Source of the DNA: Diphasiastrum complanatum
Lineage: Eukaryota > Streptophyta > Lycopodiopsida > Lycopodiales > Lycopodiaceae
Direction of reading: 5' to 3'
Length of the DNA stretch: 64,000 nt
NCBI GenBank assembly: GCA_029204225.1
Contig: CM055107.1
Coordinates: 17,692,551-17,756,550 of the forward strand
The notes under the pieces were generated by a model. The model was not told where the DNA came from, ran no database searches, and saw only the letters and a program-made list of their open reading frames with translations. Position numbers and translations under genes: made by a program. Of the stretch, positions 24,655 through 34,739 are shown in pieces (positions within the stretch are counted from its first letter, which is position 1; each line of letters starts with the position of its first letter).

Positions 24655-24830
24655 TGTCCTTTCTTTGATATGAACACATATGATGATAGCCAAGATGTGA
24701 ATCGATCGTGGAGGCAAACTTAGCCTTTTTTGGGTGGTCAAACAAGTCATCCATATGAGATAAAGGATAGTAGTTCATGATAATGTACTTTTAACAATCA
24801 ATGCATACATGCTTAGTCTTGCACTTCTTA
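24655..24830 (-). pseudogene. Ty3/gypsy reverse transcriptase fragment
   Basis: The - strand reads TKHVCIDC, then NYYPLSHMDDLFDHPKKAKF and STIDSHLGYHHM. This matches the RT block normally written as C(I/V)DYR.LN..T..N.YPLP.IDDL.D.L.GA..F..IDL.SGYHQI, with a stop inside. It is only about 60 codons long. The sequence upstream on this strand (to about 26 kb) gives no other clear pol motif. Confidence 0.6.
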
Positions 24831-24899
24831 TCAATAACGAATAAGATTCAACAAAAGGATAGAGTACGAACTATCGAACCTTCTTACAAAACATTAGAT

Positions 24900-26220
24900 A
24901 GATACATGGCATTGAATCTCGGCTTACTTCAGCCCAGAAATGCAACATGGGTGGCTAGATATTGGTGCTGCACGTAGTAGAAGATCAATGTACTCGTGGT
25001 AGTGTTCAAGGTTGTTAAATACATGCATATACTATTACAAGTGGACAATGGTTGTCCAATGAGGGATGGGTGGAAGAGGTATGTCATGCATAGAAGGGGG
25101 ATGCCTCATGAATGTAAGTAACATTGCTTTATAAGCCTTTGAAAGGATACTATAAGGATGCTTATAAAGTGGGTAGTCATCTTGTGAATGTATACCATGA
25201 AAAATATATGGCAGATGAACATTTTGCTAATAGTGGATTGACGTTTTTTTCAAGCTCAGAGTGGTTGCATTTAAAGATGTAAACTAGTAGTCTAAAAAAT
25301 GAAGTCATATCTATAAATGAGATTGGTGTAAAATTTGGTTGAGCTGCGAAGTCGTCCATATGATGTACAATTCACCTTCATATTTTGGGTTCTTTCAACA
25401 ATGGGAATAATATTTCCACATGGAAAGCATGAGATGCATCCTAAGAAATCGGATGACCTTGAGAGAATCTCTTTGGTAACTAACGAGTGACTAATGCTTG
25501 TTCATAATTACACTCAAATATGCTATGGTCTAGCTCTATTGGCCCTAGGGGCTAGCTATGCATGAGAGTCTACATCATTAGCGAATCGATGCATCAAAAG
25601 TTCCTCAATTATTTGGACATATAATTATCACATTGATCATCAACCTCATATACATGTATAACAACAATGGAATTAAGAGCTAGGACTTCACATTTTGCAA
25701 GTATAGTTGTGTGAGTTTGTGATTTTGAATACTTAGTAATTTGGCTATAATTGGATTCACCAAAACACAATAGAAGATACAAGGAATATTCCATATAACA
25801 AGGGTCTTTGGAAATAAATAAACAACCTAAACAATGATATTACACCTTATTGTCTAAGCATTTGGCGTCTAAAGTATCATCGGTCCATCACAGGTTAACC
25901 ACATCATCATTCAAAAGCAATAGCACAACAAACGCAATTTCAAAAATACAATTTGTGTTGTTTGCATTGTGAAATCAATAGAAATACACTTTGATATTTG
26001 TTGTAAAATCCCTTTGGTAATTCCAAATTTAAACTAGATATGCAAAGGATTTTTTAGAGTATGTAAATCTAAAAATCATAATCATAGCAAAGTTTGTACA
26101 ATAAAATTTTTTTATAACTTGTCAAGACTTCAACAATACATGGAACAACTCTCTTCTAAGTAATAAACACACGTCTTGATTCAAACTAAGCGCTTTCGAC
26201 ATGATATTTGGGGGAGCATA
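24900..26220. other. Unannotated DNA, probably decayed retroelement
   Basis: AT-rich and without a recognisable gene. It adjoins a gypsy RT fragment and could be more of the same element, but no motif shows this. Confidence 0.35.
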
Positions 26221-26360
26221 TTTTGAACCACCAGTGTTAGGATACTGGTACTATGGAGGTGGCCCAAAGATCTAAAGGTGGAGAGATCTAAAGGTATCAC
26301 CCACCATCACCATTAAATAGTTGATGCATCATGACTAACTTGGGGAGGGAGGGACCAGCG

Positions 26361-27056
26361 TATTAAGCACCCACTATGGCGATGTTGTCTTAGGGTAAAA
26401 AACATATGATAGAATATGAACAAATGGTGTCGTAATTGTTCTTTACTCTTAGATGGGTGTGAGTCCACCACTGCCACCATAGTCGTAGTGCGAAATATGC
26501 TCTTCCCTTGGGGAGTATGCATTACATACATATTTACATCATAGAGAGCCATGAGAGGGCATTAGTAGGGTAATAGATCATTCAAAAATAGCCTTGGATA
26601 CATTGCGCACATGCATTTATGCATGTGCGCACGAGGCTGTACCCTCGGCCGATGCCTGAATCTGAGACCCAACTACCAGCATTGGCCCGGGTTCTGGCCA
26701 GGTGCCCAGGAAAAATTTATTCCATGGCTCCCAAAGTATTAGGCACCCACCATTGTAGTGGCGATGTTGGGCTCACACCCATTTTAGGATGAAAAACATA
26801 TGATAGCATAGAACAAATGGTGTTGTAATTGTTCTTTACTTTTAGATGGGTGTGAGCCCACCACTGCCACCACAGTGGTGGTGCAAAATACGCTATTCCC
26901 TTGGGGAGTATGCTAAGCTCGAGGGGCCTATGTATTACATACATATTTACATCATAGAGTCATGAAAAGGCATTAGTAGGGTAATAGATCATTCAAAAAA
27001 AGCCTTGGGATACATTGCACACAAGCATTAATGCTTGTGCGCATGGGGCTATAGTG
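26361..27056. repeat. Pair of direct repeats each ending in a hairpin
   Basis: Copy 1 (about 26361-26640) and copy 2 (about 26739-27056) share the segments AACATATGATAG, AATTGTTCTTTACT, AGATGGGTGTGAG, CCCTTGGGGAGTATGC and GGTAATAGATCATTCAAAAA. Each ends with an inverted repeat: GCGCACATGCAT/ATGCATGTGCGC at 26605-26630, and a related stem with ACAAGCATT/AATGCTTGT at 27017-27042. About 100 bp of unrelated GC-rich sequence separates them. The type of element is not clear. Confidence 0.75.
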
Positions 27057-27157
27057 GGTTCCACGACTAAAGTACTGATTGGCTAAGATTACCAAGTGAG
27101 CCCTACCATAATACACTGAGAATTCTCAACAAGGAGGTATGTTTGAAATTTTGCAAA

Positions 27158-27253
27158 AATATGGTAGCTGACATATTTACAAAAGGATTTAATCAGGAAG
27201 CACACCAGAATTTTTGTGCAATCTTGAATATGACAATCAAGGATCCATATTAA
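27158..27253 (+). pseudogene. Ty1/copia RNase H C-terminal fragment
   Basis: The + strand reads NMVADIFTKGFNQEAHQNF, followed by CAILNM and a stop at 27251. This is the standard end of copia pol (..ADIFTK.L....H..F...LG.). It is followed by a G-run (27277-27286) and TGTGGATTTC, which could be a polypurine tract and an LTR start. The latter is inference. Confidence 0.6.
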
Positions 27254-27349
27254 GAACGCACGCGTGCACAGTCGCGCGGGGGGGGTGTGGATTTCTATCA
27301 TCTCTCGCTCTCTCATCCACTGATAAGCTAATCTAGATCCATTCATTTG

Positions 27350-27372
27350 TTGTACACACACACACACACACA
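27350..27372. repeat. (CA)n microsatellite
   Basis: A short run of CA units of about 22 bp. Confidence 0.8.
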
Positions 27373-27815
27373 ATTACTTGTGCACTCACACAGTCTATAG
27401 TCTACTTGACAAATATTGAATCGACAACGACAAAATGTCAAATCAACAATTGTCGAAGCATCTTTTGAAGGCAACTGTCGAAGAAAATTGTCGAAGCCAG
27501 TGTTGCAGTCTATTCAACCATCTTCTATTGACTATTCGATTTGACTATTTTGATTCAATCTGATTCGACCATCTTTTGATCCTGAGTGATTTCCGGCTTT
27601 ATCTTTCACAACTAGGCAGAATCTCCAACAGAAAAGATTTTTTCAGATAGGTACTATCAACAGCGCAATGCCTTAATCCACTTTGTAAATGCATGTGTTA
27701 AGCTTTGTTTTAATTATATAGCTACTGTGTATATATATTTTATAGCACATCAATGTAAAGTTTAATCAATCAAGAATCAACCCATCATCCCAAGACTCAA
27801 TAGAGCACTTTATTT

Positions 27816-28004
<189 letters not shown>

Positions 28005-28029
28005 CAGAGCATTCTCTTAAATATATCAT

Positions 28030-28232
28030 GTATATGCAAGTATTATCTATCGTGTACACACTTTTGAACTAAATGATTTCATTCTAGTACATACTATGAA
28101 ATTGTCGTGTCGTATCGCTTGCATAACTCTTGTATCTGCAAGTATTATCTATCGTGTACACAATTTTGAACTAAATGATTTCATTCTAGTACATACTATG
28201 AAATTGTCGTGTCGTATCGCTTGCATAACTCT
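28030..28232. repeat. Tandem duplication, period 102 bp
   Basis: Two almost identical units (GTATATGCAAGTATTATC at 28030, GTATCTGCAAGTATTATC at 28132) sit between the long CT tract and the copia pol segment. Each contains TGTCGTGTCGTATCGCTTGC. Confidence 0.9.
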
Positions 28233-28261
28233 CTTTTCGTCTGAGTCGAGGAAGAAGAAGT

Positions 28262-29395
28262 GAAGGCTTTGTTATAAAAGGACAGGAACATAAAGTATGT
28301 CATTTGAAGAAAGCCCTTTATGGTATCAAACAAGCACCACGTGCATGGTATAGCAGGATTGATGCCTACTTTCGTTCAAAGATAATGGTGAGAACACATT
28401 TTGACTCTGACTTGTATGTCTTATGCTTTGATGGTATGTTTGCTTTGGTTGCATTTTGCGTTGATGACTTGATTATTAATGAAAATAATCAGGAGATAAT
28501 CAATATGATCAGGATTGATCTCACAAATCAAGTCAAGATGACGAATCTCAACCTAATGCACTATTGTCTTGGAGTGGAAGGGTGGCAAAAAGGACATGAG
28601 GTGGGGCTAACACAAGTCAAGTATGTTAGAGAGCTGTTGCACAAGTTTAGATTATAGGATTGCAAGCCAGTGAACACTCCTATTGAATCAGGTAAGAAGC
28701 TTTCCAAACTTGGTGAGTCACAAACATTTGATCTAACGTTTTATAGAAAACTAGTAAGAAGCTTGATTTACCTTACCACGACTAGGCTAGATATATGCTA
28801 TGCTATTGGTATTGTAAATTAGTTTATGGTTGCACCTACTGAAATGCATTTGAAGGCAGCTAAGTATATTTTGCGATATGTCAAGGGCCTTTTCGATTAT
28901 GGCTTGGTGTGTAGGAAGCATGAAGGTTTACCTGAGATTTATTGCTATGTGGATGAGGAGGTGATTGTGACAATTGAAAATCGGCCACAAGGTATGTATT
29001 CCAGTTTTGTGGATGTTTTTTCTAGTCTAGTAAGAAACAAACTATAGTTGTTTTATCCACAACTAAAGCATAGTATAAAACAGTGTATAGTGTGGCTCAG
29101 GAAGCCATATGGTTGAGGCAAATCTTGGATGAGATGGACATGAGTTAAGAATATCCCATGACTATACATAGTGACAATCAGAGTGGCATTCAATTGGCAA
29201 AGAATCTGGTGTCCACTCGAGGACCGAACACATCGAGATTAATTATCACTTTATAGGAGAGAAGCCACTGAGTAGAGAAATAAATGTTGTTCATTGTCGT
29301 ACGAATGAACAATTAGCCGACATTTTCACTAAGCCACTCATTAGAGAAAAGTTTGATAAGTTTAGATCAAATGTACTTAAACTTTGTTAACTTTG
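28262..29395 (+). pseudogene. Ty1/copia pol fragment (RT and RNase H)
   Basis: The frame opens at EGFVIKGQEHKVCHLKKALY and continues GIKQAPRAWYSRID, typical of copia RT. FALVAFCVDDLII follows, in place of the YVDD active site but with both Asp kept. A stop at 28655 interrupts. The RT tail and connection region follow (SLIYLTTTRLDICYAIG, KAAKYILRYVKGLFDYGL). RNase H comes next with VLSTTKA, EAIWLRQILDEM and HSDNQS, then the C-terminal EQLADIFTKPLIREKF and KFRSNVLKLC before the stop near 29388. At least three stops and one frameshift are present. Gag and integrase are missing and LTRs were not recognised, so this is a dead fragment. Confidence 0.85.
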
Positions 29396-29799
29396 ATGCT
29401 ATGTATATGAGTGAATGAAAAGTAGATTATACTTTTAGAGAGAGAGAGAGCTACAATAAAAGTAGAATCACTATGTTATTGTAATGTGGGTCCAGTCAGT
29501 CAACTATGACCAGTTGTCCTCATGATGAGACAATCGACAGGACATGTCTCCCATCAACAGCGACCCGGGCCATGTATGGGTTGCCATAAGAAAAAGCTAT
29601 ATGTACAATGTTTGAGTTTGAGAAATATAGTTTTACTATGTATGCCTGGCGAGTGCTTTTCGAGTGTGTTTTTGTGTATGCCCATCTATGCTCCTTTTTA
29701 ATGCAAATTTTAACTGTTGATTCCATTGAAGTAGTGTTAATACCAATTTCGTCATCTTGCAACAAGAGCTACATAAATGAAACTATTCAAATGCATTAG

Positions 29800-29940
29800 A
29801 GAAATTCTCTAGGATTGTGAGGAACAACCTAGAACTAGAAGAGGTTTGGAACTTGAAATCATTATTATTTTTTATTTATGTAGTACAAAAAAAGATCAAA
29901 ATTACTAATTCCAATTTTGTTTAGGATGAAGTAGGTTTTC
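29800..29940 (+). repeat. Dispersed repeat shared with 360-500
   Basis: Shares GAGAAATTCTCTAGG, AGAACTAGAA and CTAATTCCA-containing blocks, in the same order, with the left edge of the window. Identity is moderate. The family is unknown. Confidence 0.5.
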
Positions 29941-29959
29941 ATCATACCATTGGATCTTG

Positions 29960-31190
29960 AATGTCTGTATTGGATCAACCTAATCTTAGTATGAATACTA
30001 GGATTAGTATGAGTGGAAATAAATTTGTTATCAGTGGTGCTGGAAAACTCATGAGAGTGGATATGTTTCCATCTTGGAGATTTTCTAAATATGTTATCTA
30101 CTCGCGGAGAAATGGAATTTTCCTAATGAAAACTATTATGAGATTCTTAATTAGATATGTGAGTAACGTACGTAAAGAGGATCTACCAAATATTGTTATA
30201 TGCTTATGCGTTTGATCATAATGAGAGCATAATCAATCCTGCAAGAATCTAGTGTGTGCTTCTTGTTACTAGGTTTATATCGTATGCTTAAAAGAGTCGA
30301 TGAAAGATATGAACAAGTAATGTTCGAAATAGTTACTTGTAGGATAATAAGTCTTGTTGGGAAGGGATAACGTATTGACTCATAGATGATTTAGAAGAGG
30401 ATCTAAGTGTGTTGTTATATTGGTATGAGCAAATTTGCATTTGAACATTTGAAATTTCTGACTTGTTGGCAATTAAAATGAGTAGCTAGGTTAATCCTGA
30501 CCAAAGATAATTAGCAATGTGAAGAGAATTCACTAGAAACTGTTTGTTTTGACTTATATTGCACACATAATTTGTGAGTCATTGGAGTTCATCAATAAAA
30601 TTTGTACATAAAAAATATAGGAAATTCTTGGTATAGAGTATTTCTTAGTTGAAAAATAGACTCGGTTAATTAGTGATTATGTCCTAGAGAGCTCAATTGG
30701 ATAATGGATCCTAACGATTCCAAAAATGACAACTGGGTTCATTTGGAATTTAGTAGAACTTGGCATACCTAGATTCAGTTCTTGATAGTAATTTGAAGTT
30801 TCTTGTGATTGAAGATGGATATCAATACATTTTTTGTATGTCTTTTGTCTTTAGTTACTTATTTGATCATTGAATTGGATAACTCGTCTATTAAGAATCG
30901 GATTTGAAGAACATTTTTAAAGTCTTGTAACTTCTATGTTGGAAAAGACTTTGGAATGATTTTTGTATTCCTTGAATTGTGCGTTGAACATATACTCCAA
31001 TATTTTCTAATGATTATGATTTTGAAATTTAGTGAATTATGATTAACAAATCATAAGATTCTAGGTAGTTATGATTGATGGATCATAAATAGGTACTTAA
31101 TCATTATTAGAGGATCATAAAGAAATGTAATGATTCTTATGAATGATGGGTAATTCTCGATATTTCGAATGAGTCAAGAAATTAGATCAA
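29960..31190. other. Unannotated DNA upstream of a copia fragment
   Basis: AT-rich. One open stretch (29961-30215, 84 codons) contains NTRISMSGNKFVISGAGKL but matches no family I know. It precedes the copia fragment at 31197 in the same orientation and may be decayed retroelement sequence. Confidence 0.3.
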
Positions 31191-31196
31191 TGTTGG

Positions 31197-31560
31197 TAGA
31201 GATGTCATCTTTGATGAGGGGAACATTTCAAAAGTGTCTTCAAGCATTATTGATGGTGATATGGATGGATCTAACATTCTTGATGTTGATGTAAAGAATC
31301 CTACTTTAGATGGTGATGATGATGAACCTTCATCAAGTCAAAAGCCAAGGAGAACATCAAGAGAAAGACAAATGGCTTCAAGGCTCACATATGATGAAAA
31401 GGGTAAGCAAGTAGTTTCTGGAAATTATGTTGCTTTCCTAATCTCTTTTGATGAACCTACAAGTGCAGATAAAACAAGAATCAAGGAGGAGTGAATCCAA
31501 GCAATGGATCTTTGAGTATCAAGCTCTTATGAAGAATGGAACAAAGATGAAAATATCATG
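31197..31560 (+). pseudogene. Ty1/copia pol linker fragment (between integrase and RT)
   Basis: The + strand reads RDVIFDEGNISKV, an acidic Ser-rich stretch, then QKPRRTSRERQMASRLTYD and NYVAFLISFDEPTS. A stop at 31492 follows, then IQAMDL and QALMKNGT in a shifted frame. These are the usual landmarks between copia integrase and RT (RDV.F.E, an R.S.R..P....Y segment, the EP.....A...W..AM..E...L..N.TW region). It does not join the copia piece at 28262. Confidence 0.7.
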
Positions 31561-31687
31561 ATAATCATGTATACCATGATTGGAGATTTAGAATTTAAAG
31601 TAGCTATTTGTTCATATTTGACTTCATAGCTCACACTTTATATCCAGTGTATAGAAACACATACTAAAAGTTACAGAAATTATTTAT

Positions 31688-31754
31688 GTATGTTGACCAT
31701 AAAAGTCACACATCCTTGTAGAGTAACATATTAATCCACCCTTAAATGCATCAA

Positions 31755-31805
<51 letters not shown>

Positions 31806-32215
31806 TTAGAATCATCTGTGTGTGTTGTGGTTAAAATCCTAGGTTAATTTACGGTTAATCTAGGTTACGTTAGGGCTAGGTCTGTGGATTAAAGCTATAT
31901 TTATGCGCTTAAGATGTAAAATTAGATTTAGGTTTATGTTTAGCTTAACTTTTTATGTGTGTTCAACCATAAAAGTCACACATCCTTGTAAAGTAACATA
32001 TTAATCCACCCTTAAATGCATCAATATATGTGTGTGTGTATGTGTGGTTAAAATCCTAGGTTACATTTATGGTTAATCTAGGTTTCGTTAGGGCTAGGTC
32101 TATGGCTTAAAGCTACGTTTGTGCGCTTAAGATGTAAATTTTTAGCTTAACTTATTATGTGTGTTCGACCATAAAAAAAAAAAAAGACACACATCCTTGT
32201 AGAGTAACATATTAT
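31688..32215. repeat. Tandem array of about 270/206 bp modules with TG tracts
   Basis: Copies start with (A)CCATAAAAGTCACACATCC at about 31692, 31964 and (with a poly-A insertion) 32169. They share TTAATCCACCCTTAAATGC, a TG-rich stretch, then GGTTAATCTAGGTT and GTTAGGGCTAGGTCT. The last module is partial. The GTTAGGGCTAGGTCTATGG part recurs at about 41742. Confidence 0.8.
31757..31804. repeat. (TG)n microsatellite
   Basis: About 24 TG units inside the first module of the array. Confidence 0.95.
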
Positions 32216-32441
32216 TGCTCACTCTTTAAAATTTCAAGTAATATATTGATTATAATGAAATATTGTTGCCTATATTCGGCAACTTAGGGTGATCTATCAA
32301 GTAGAAATCAATTATTTTTATAAAGTCTCACAGTATTATTAAATATAGGCATCCTTAAACTCAACAATATTTTGATGTTATCTATAAACTATGTGCTACG
32401 TTAGTTATAACATATGATGGCAGTGACAGAGGTAATGTGAG

Positions 32442-32547
<106 letters not shown>

Positions 32548-32718
32548 TTGTGATCAAAAGAAAATGGCAGTGACAAAGGACCAAGAGAGAGGATCGTTGA
32601 TGGCTGAAATCAGTTCTTCATATGCACTTCATGAACCTAGTTTTATGGTTAGTATCACAGGGGGTGGCCTGGAGAGAGACACAAAGAGAGCGGCGGACCG
32701 GGAGGGGACCCTGCCTAG

Positions 32719-32719
32719 C

Positions 32720-32750
<31 letters not shown>

Positions 32751-32780
32751 AGGGAAGGGAGCGGGGGGGTGGCACCTGCC

Positions 32781-32815
<35 letters not shown>
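32719..32815. repeat. Two (GA)n tracts in a GA-rich stretch
   Basis: GA runs at 32719-32746 and 32783-32815 are separated by a G-rich segment. The open frame covering them is of low complexity. Confidence 0.85.
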
Positions 32816-32818
<3 letters not shown>

Positions 32819-33227
32819 TTGGAAATTTGAAATGTGTGTCAACAAGAAAAGAAAAAGTATTGTATGTGTTGTTTTTTTTATCATATTTTTTCAAATGTTT
32901 TTTAGCTCTTTTCTTTGCAAATGAGTGACATTTTTTGCAGGCAGAGCGTGACATTTTTTACTGCAAAACACACATTATCTCTCTAGAATAGTTTATACTA
33001 TATAGATGATATATATATATATATCATAGTGGCACGTGGTACCGCCATTATGGTGTCGCCCTCAGACCAGCGGTACCAGGGCGGCACCACAAAAATAATA
33101 TTTCTTATTTTTATTTTTTTTTAAAAAAAACCCTTTTAACAGGCTAAAAGTAGGTAAAAAATTCAGGAAAAAAAAAGGGGTACGGTTTAGAAAAAAGATA
33201 TTACTGTACAGGGGGACTGTACTGGGG

Positions 33228-33650
33228 GCACTGTGGGAGAGCAGACCTGGTGGTCAATGGGAGTGCAGCATGTGGGGGGGGAGCAAATCCGGACAGGTAC
33301 ACCGTCACATGGGCACTGTGGGGGAGCAGACCACGGACCCAATCGGAGTGCAACATGTGGGGGAACAATACATGGGGCAGGTACAGTAGCACATGGGCAC
33401 TGTGGAGGAGCAGACCATGGACCCAATCGGAGTGCAGCATGTGGGGGATCAATATATGGGGCAGGTACAGTAGCACATGGGCACTGTGGAGGAGCAGACC
33501 ATGGACCCAATCGGAGTGCAGCATGTGGGGGAGCAATACATCCAGACAGGTACACCGTCACATGGGCACTGTGGAGGAGCAGACTATGGACCCAATCGGA
33601 CTGCAGCATGTGGGGGAGCAATACATGGGACGGGTACAGTAGCACATGGG
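33228..33650. repeat. Minisatellite, five 84-85 bp units
   Basis: Units begin GCACTGTGG(G/A)GGAGCAGACC at 33228, 33313, 33397, 33481 and 33566. They contain AATCGGAGTGCAGCATGTGG and end in TCACATGG or GCACATGG. Two alternating tails occur (CCAGACAGGTACACCGTC versus GGGGCAGGTACAGTAGC), suggesting expansion as higher-order pairs. Since most units are 84 bp, several frames stay open; I treat those frames as artefacts. Confidence 0.9.
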
Positions 33651-33886
33651 ATCATCAACAAAAGCAAATTGGGAAACAGGCTGTGGGGTTAAATAGGCAC
33701 TCACGAGACAGTGAGAGAGCTAGTGAGAGGCATTGTGAGAAGCTGTAAGGGAGAGCCAGTGGGAGGCTGTGAGAGAGAGGCTGTGTCACAGACCGAGTGA
33801 GGCGTTGTGAGAGGGGGGCTGTGAGATAGCCAGTGAGAGCCATTGAGAGGCTGTGAGGGTCATTTCGAGCAACAGGGTGTCGTGAG

Positions 33887-34246
33887 ATGGCGGAGGGCGA
33901 AGCCAGGAGGAAGCTCGAGGAAGAGGTCCGAAGGCACAACGAAAGACATCGGAAACAAAAGGCAGACATTGCAGAGATGTTGCGAGAGACTCGGCAGAGA
34001 CACCCAGAGTTGCAGATCCCCGCCCCCGCTGTGGCCCCCGCCCCTGCTGTCTAGCTGGATTTGGATGAGCAGATCGGAATGAACTTCACACGACGACAAC
34101 TCATCATGGTCAGGGAAAGGGCGGCCAGAATTCGGGCTGACCAGGAGGCAGCTCGGGCTAACTGGGAGGCAGAGCGAGAGCGACATAACAATGCTCCTGA
34201 CGAGGGCGAGGAGTCAGTGGAGGATCCATACGAATGTTTAGCATAG
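33887..34246 (+). pseudogene. Charged coiled-coil ORF inside the hAT element, one in-frame TAG
   Basis: From the ATG, 119 codons run in one frame with a single TAG at 34052-34054. The first part (55 residues, starting MAEGEARRKLEEEVRRH) is a charged helix followed by a Pro/Ala-rich run. The part after the TAG (NFTRRQLIMVRERAARIR, then ANWEAERERHNN) is again a charged helix with an acidic end (EEGEESVEDPYECLA-like). Predicted coiled coil, no known domain recognised. It is convergent with the transposase gene and lies between its end and the minisatellite. It could be an accessory protein of the element, or chance; conservation in other copies would decide. GTGAGAG-type degenerate repeats precede it (33710-33880). 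Confidence 0.4.
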
Positions 34247-34739
34247 ATGGGGTCTAGCCGTATGTGGCTGACTATTGTTATGTAATGTTCATCAGTAGAT
34301 GAAGCAGTATTTAGTGTCTAGCATGGTGTAAAGAACAGCCCCAGCCATATGCGGCGGAAATACATATTGTAATTTTGATACATTTGATGAATTAATGTAC
34401 GGTGTGTTTTTTGTGCAATGTGTGCCTTGTGTATTGCAATCTGATGTATGTGATTATGAAATGCTATCAGGGGAGTTGTATTTCTGTGTTCTGCATATGC
34501 TCTTAAACTCCATAGTGAAAACTAATTGAAAACATGCACACACCATTTGAAGTAAAACTGCAAGTAGAACATCACAATTACAAATTGACAAATACACATT
34601 GTGCAGTGAATAGAATACGTCCAACACTAAATATAATATGAAAAATGGTCTGAATACAGTGTTCGACCATCTAACCGCCAAACATGGAACATGATATCAA
34701 ACTGCTAAAAATAAAATGATAGAGCTACAATCAATGCTC

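Noticed and set aside
26605-27056. Helitron 3' ends at the two hairpins
   Set aside because: Hairpins are present, but the sequence after them does not give the expected CTRR terminus, and no RepHel protein or 5' TC end was seen.
33228-33650. Possible CRISPR-like array
   Set aside because: Repeats are contiguous 84-85 bp units without unique spacers, and the window is plant nuclear DNA.
33187-33748. Long overlapping open frames in three frames across 33.2-33.7 kb
   Set aside because: They are produced by the 84 bp repeat unit, a multiple of three; open in several frames and on both strands, hence not coding evidence.
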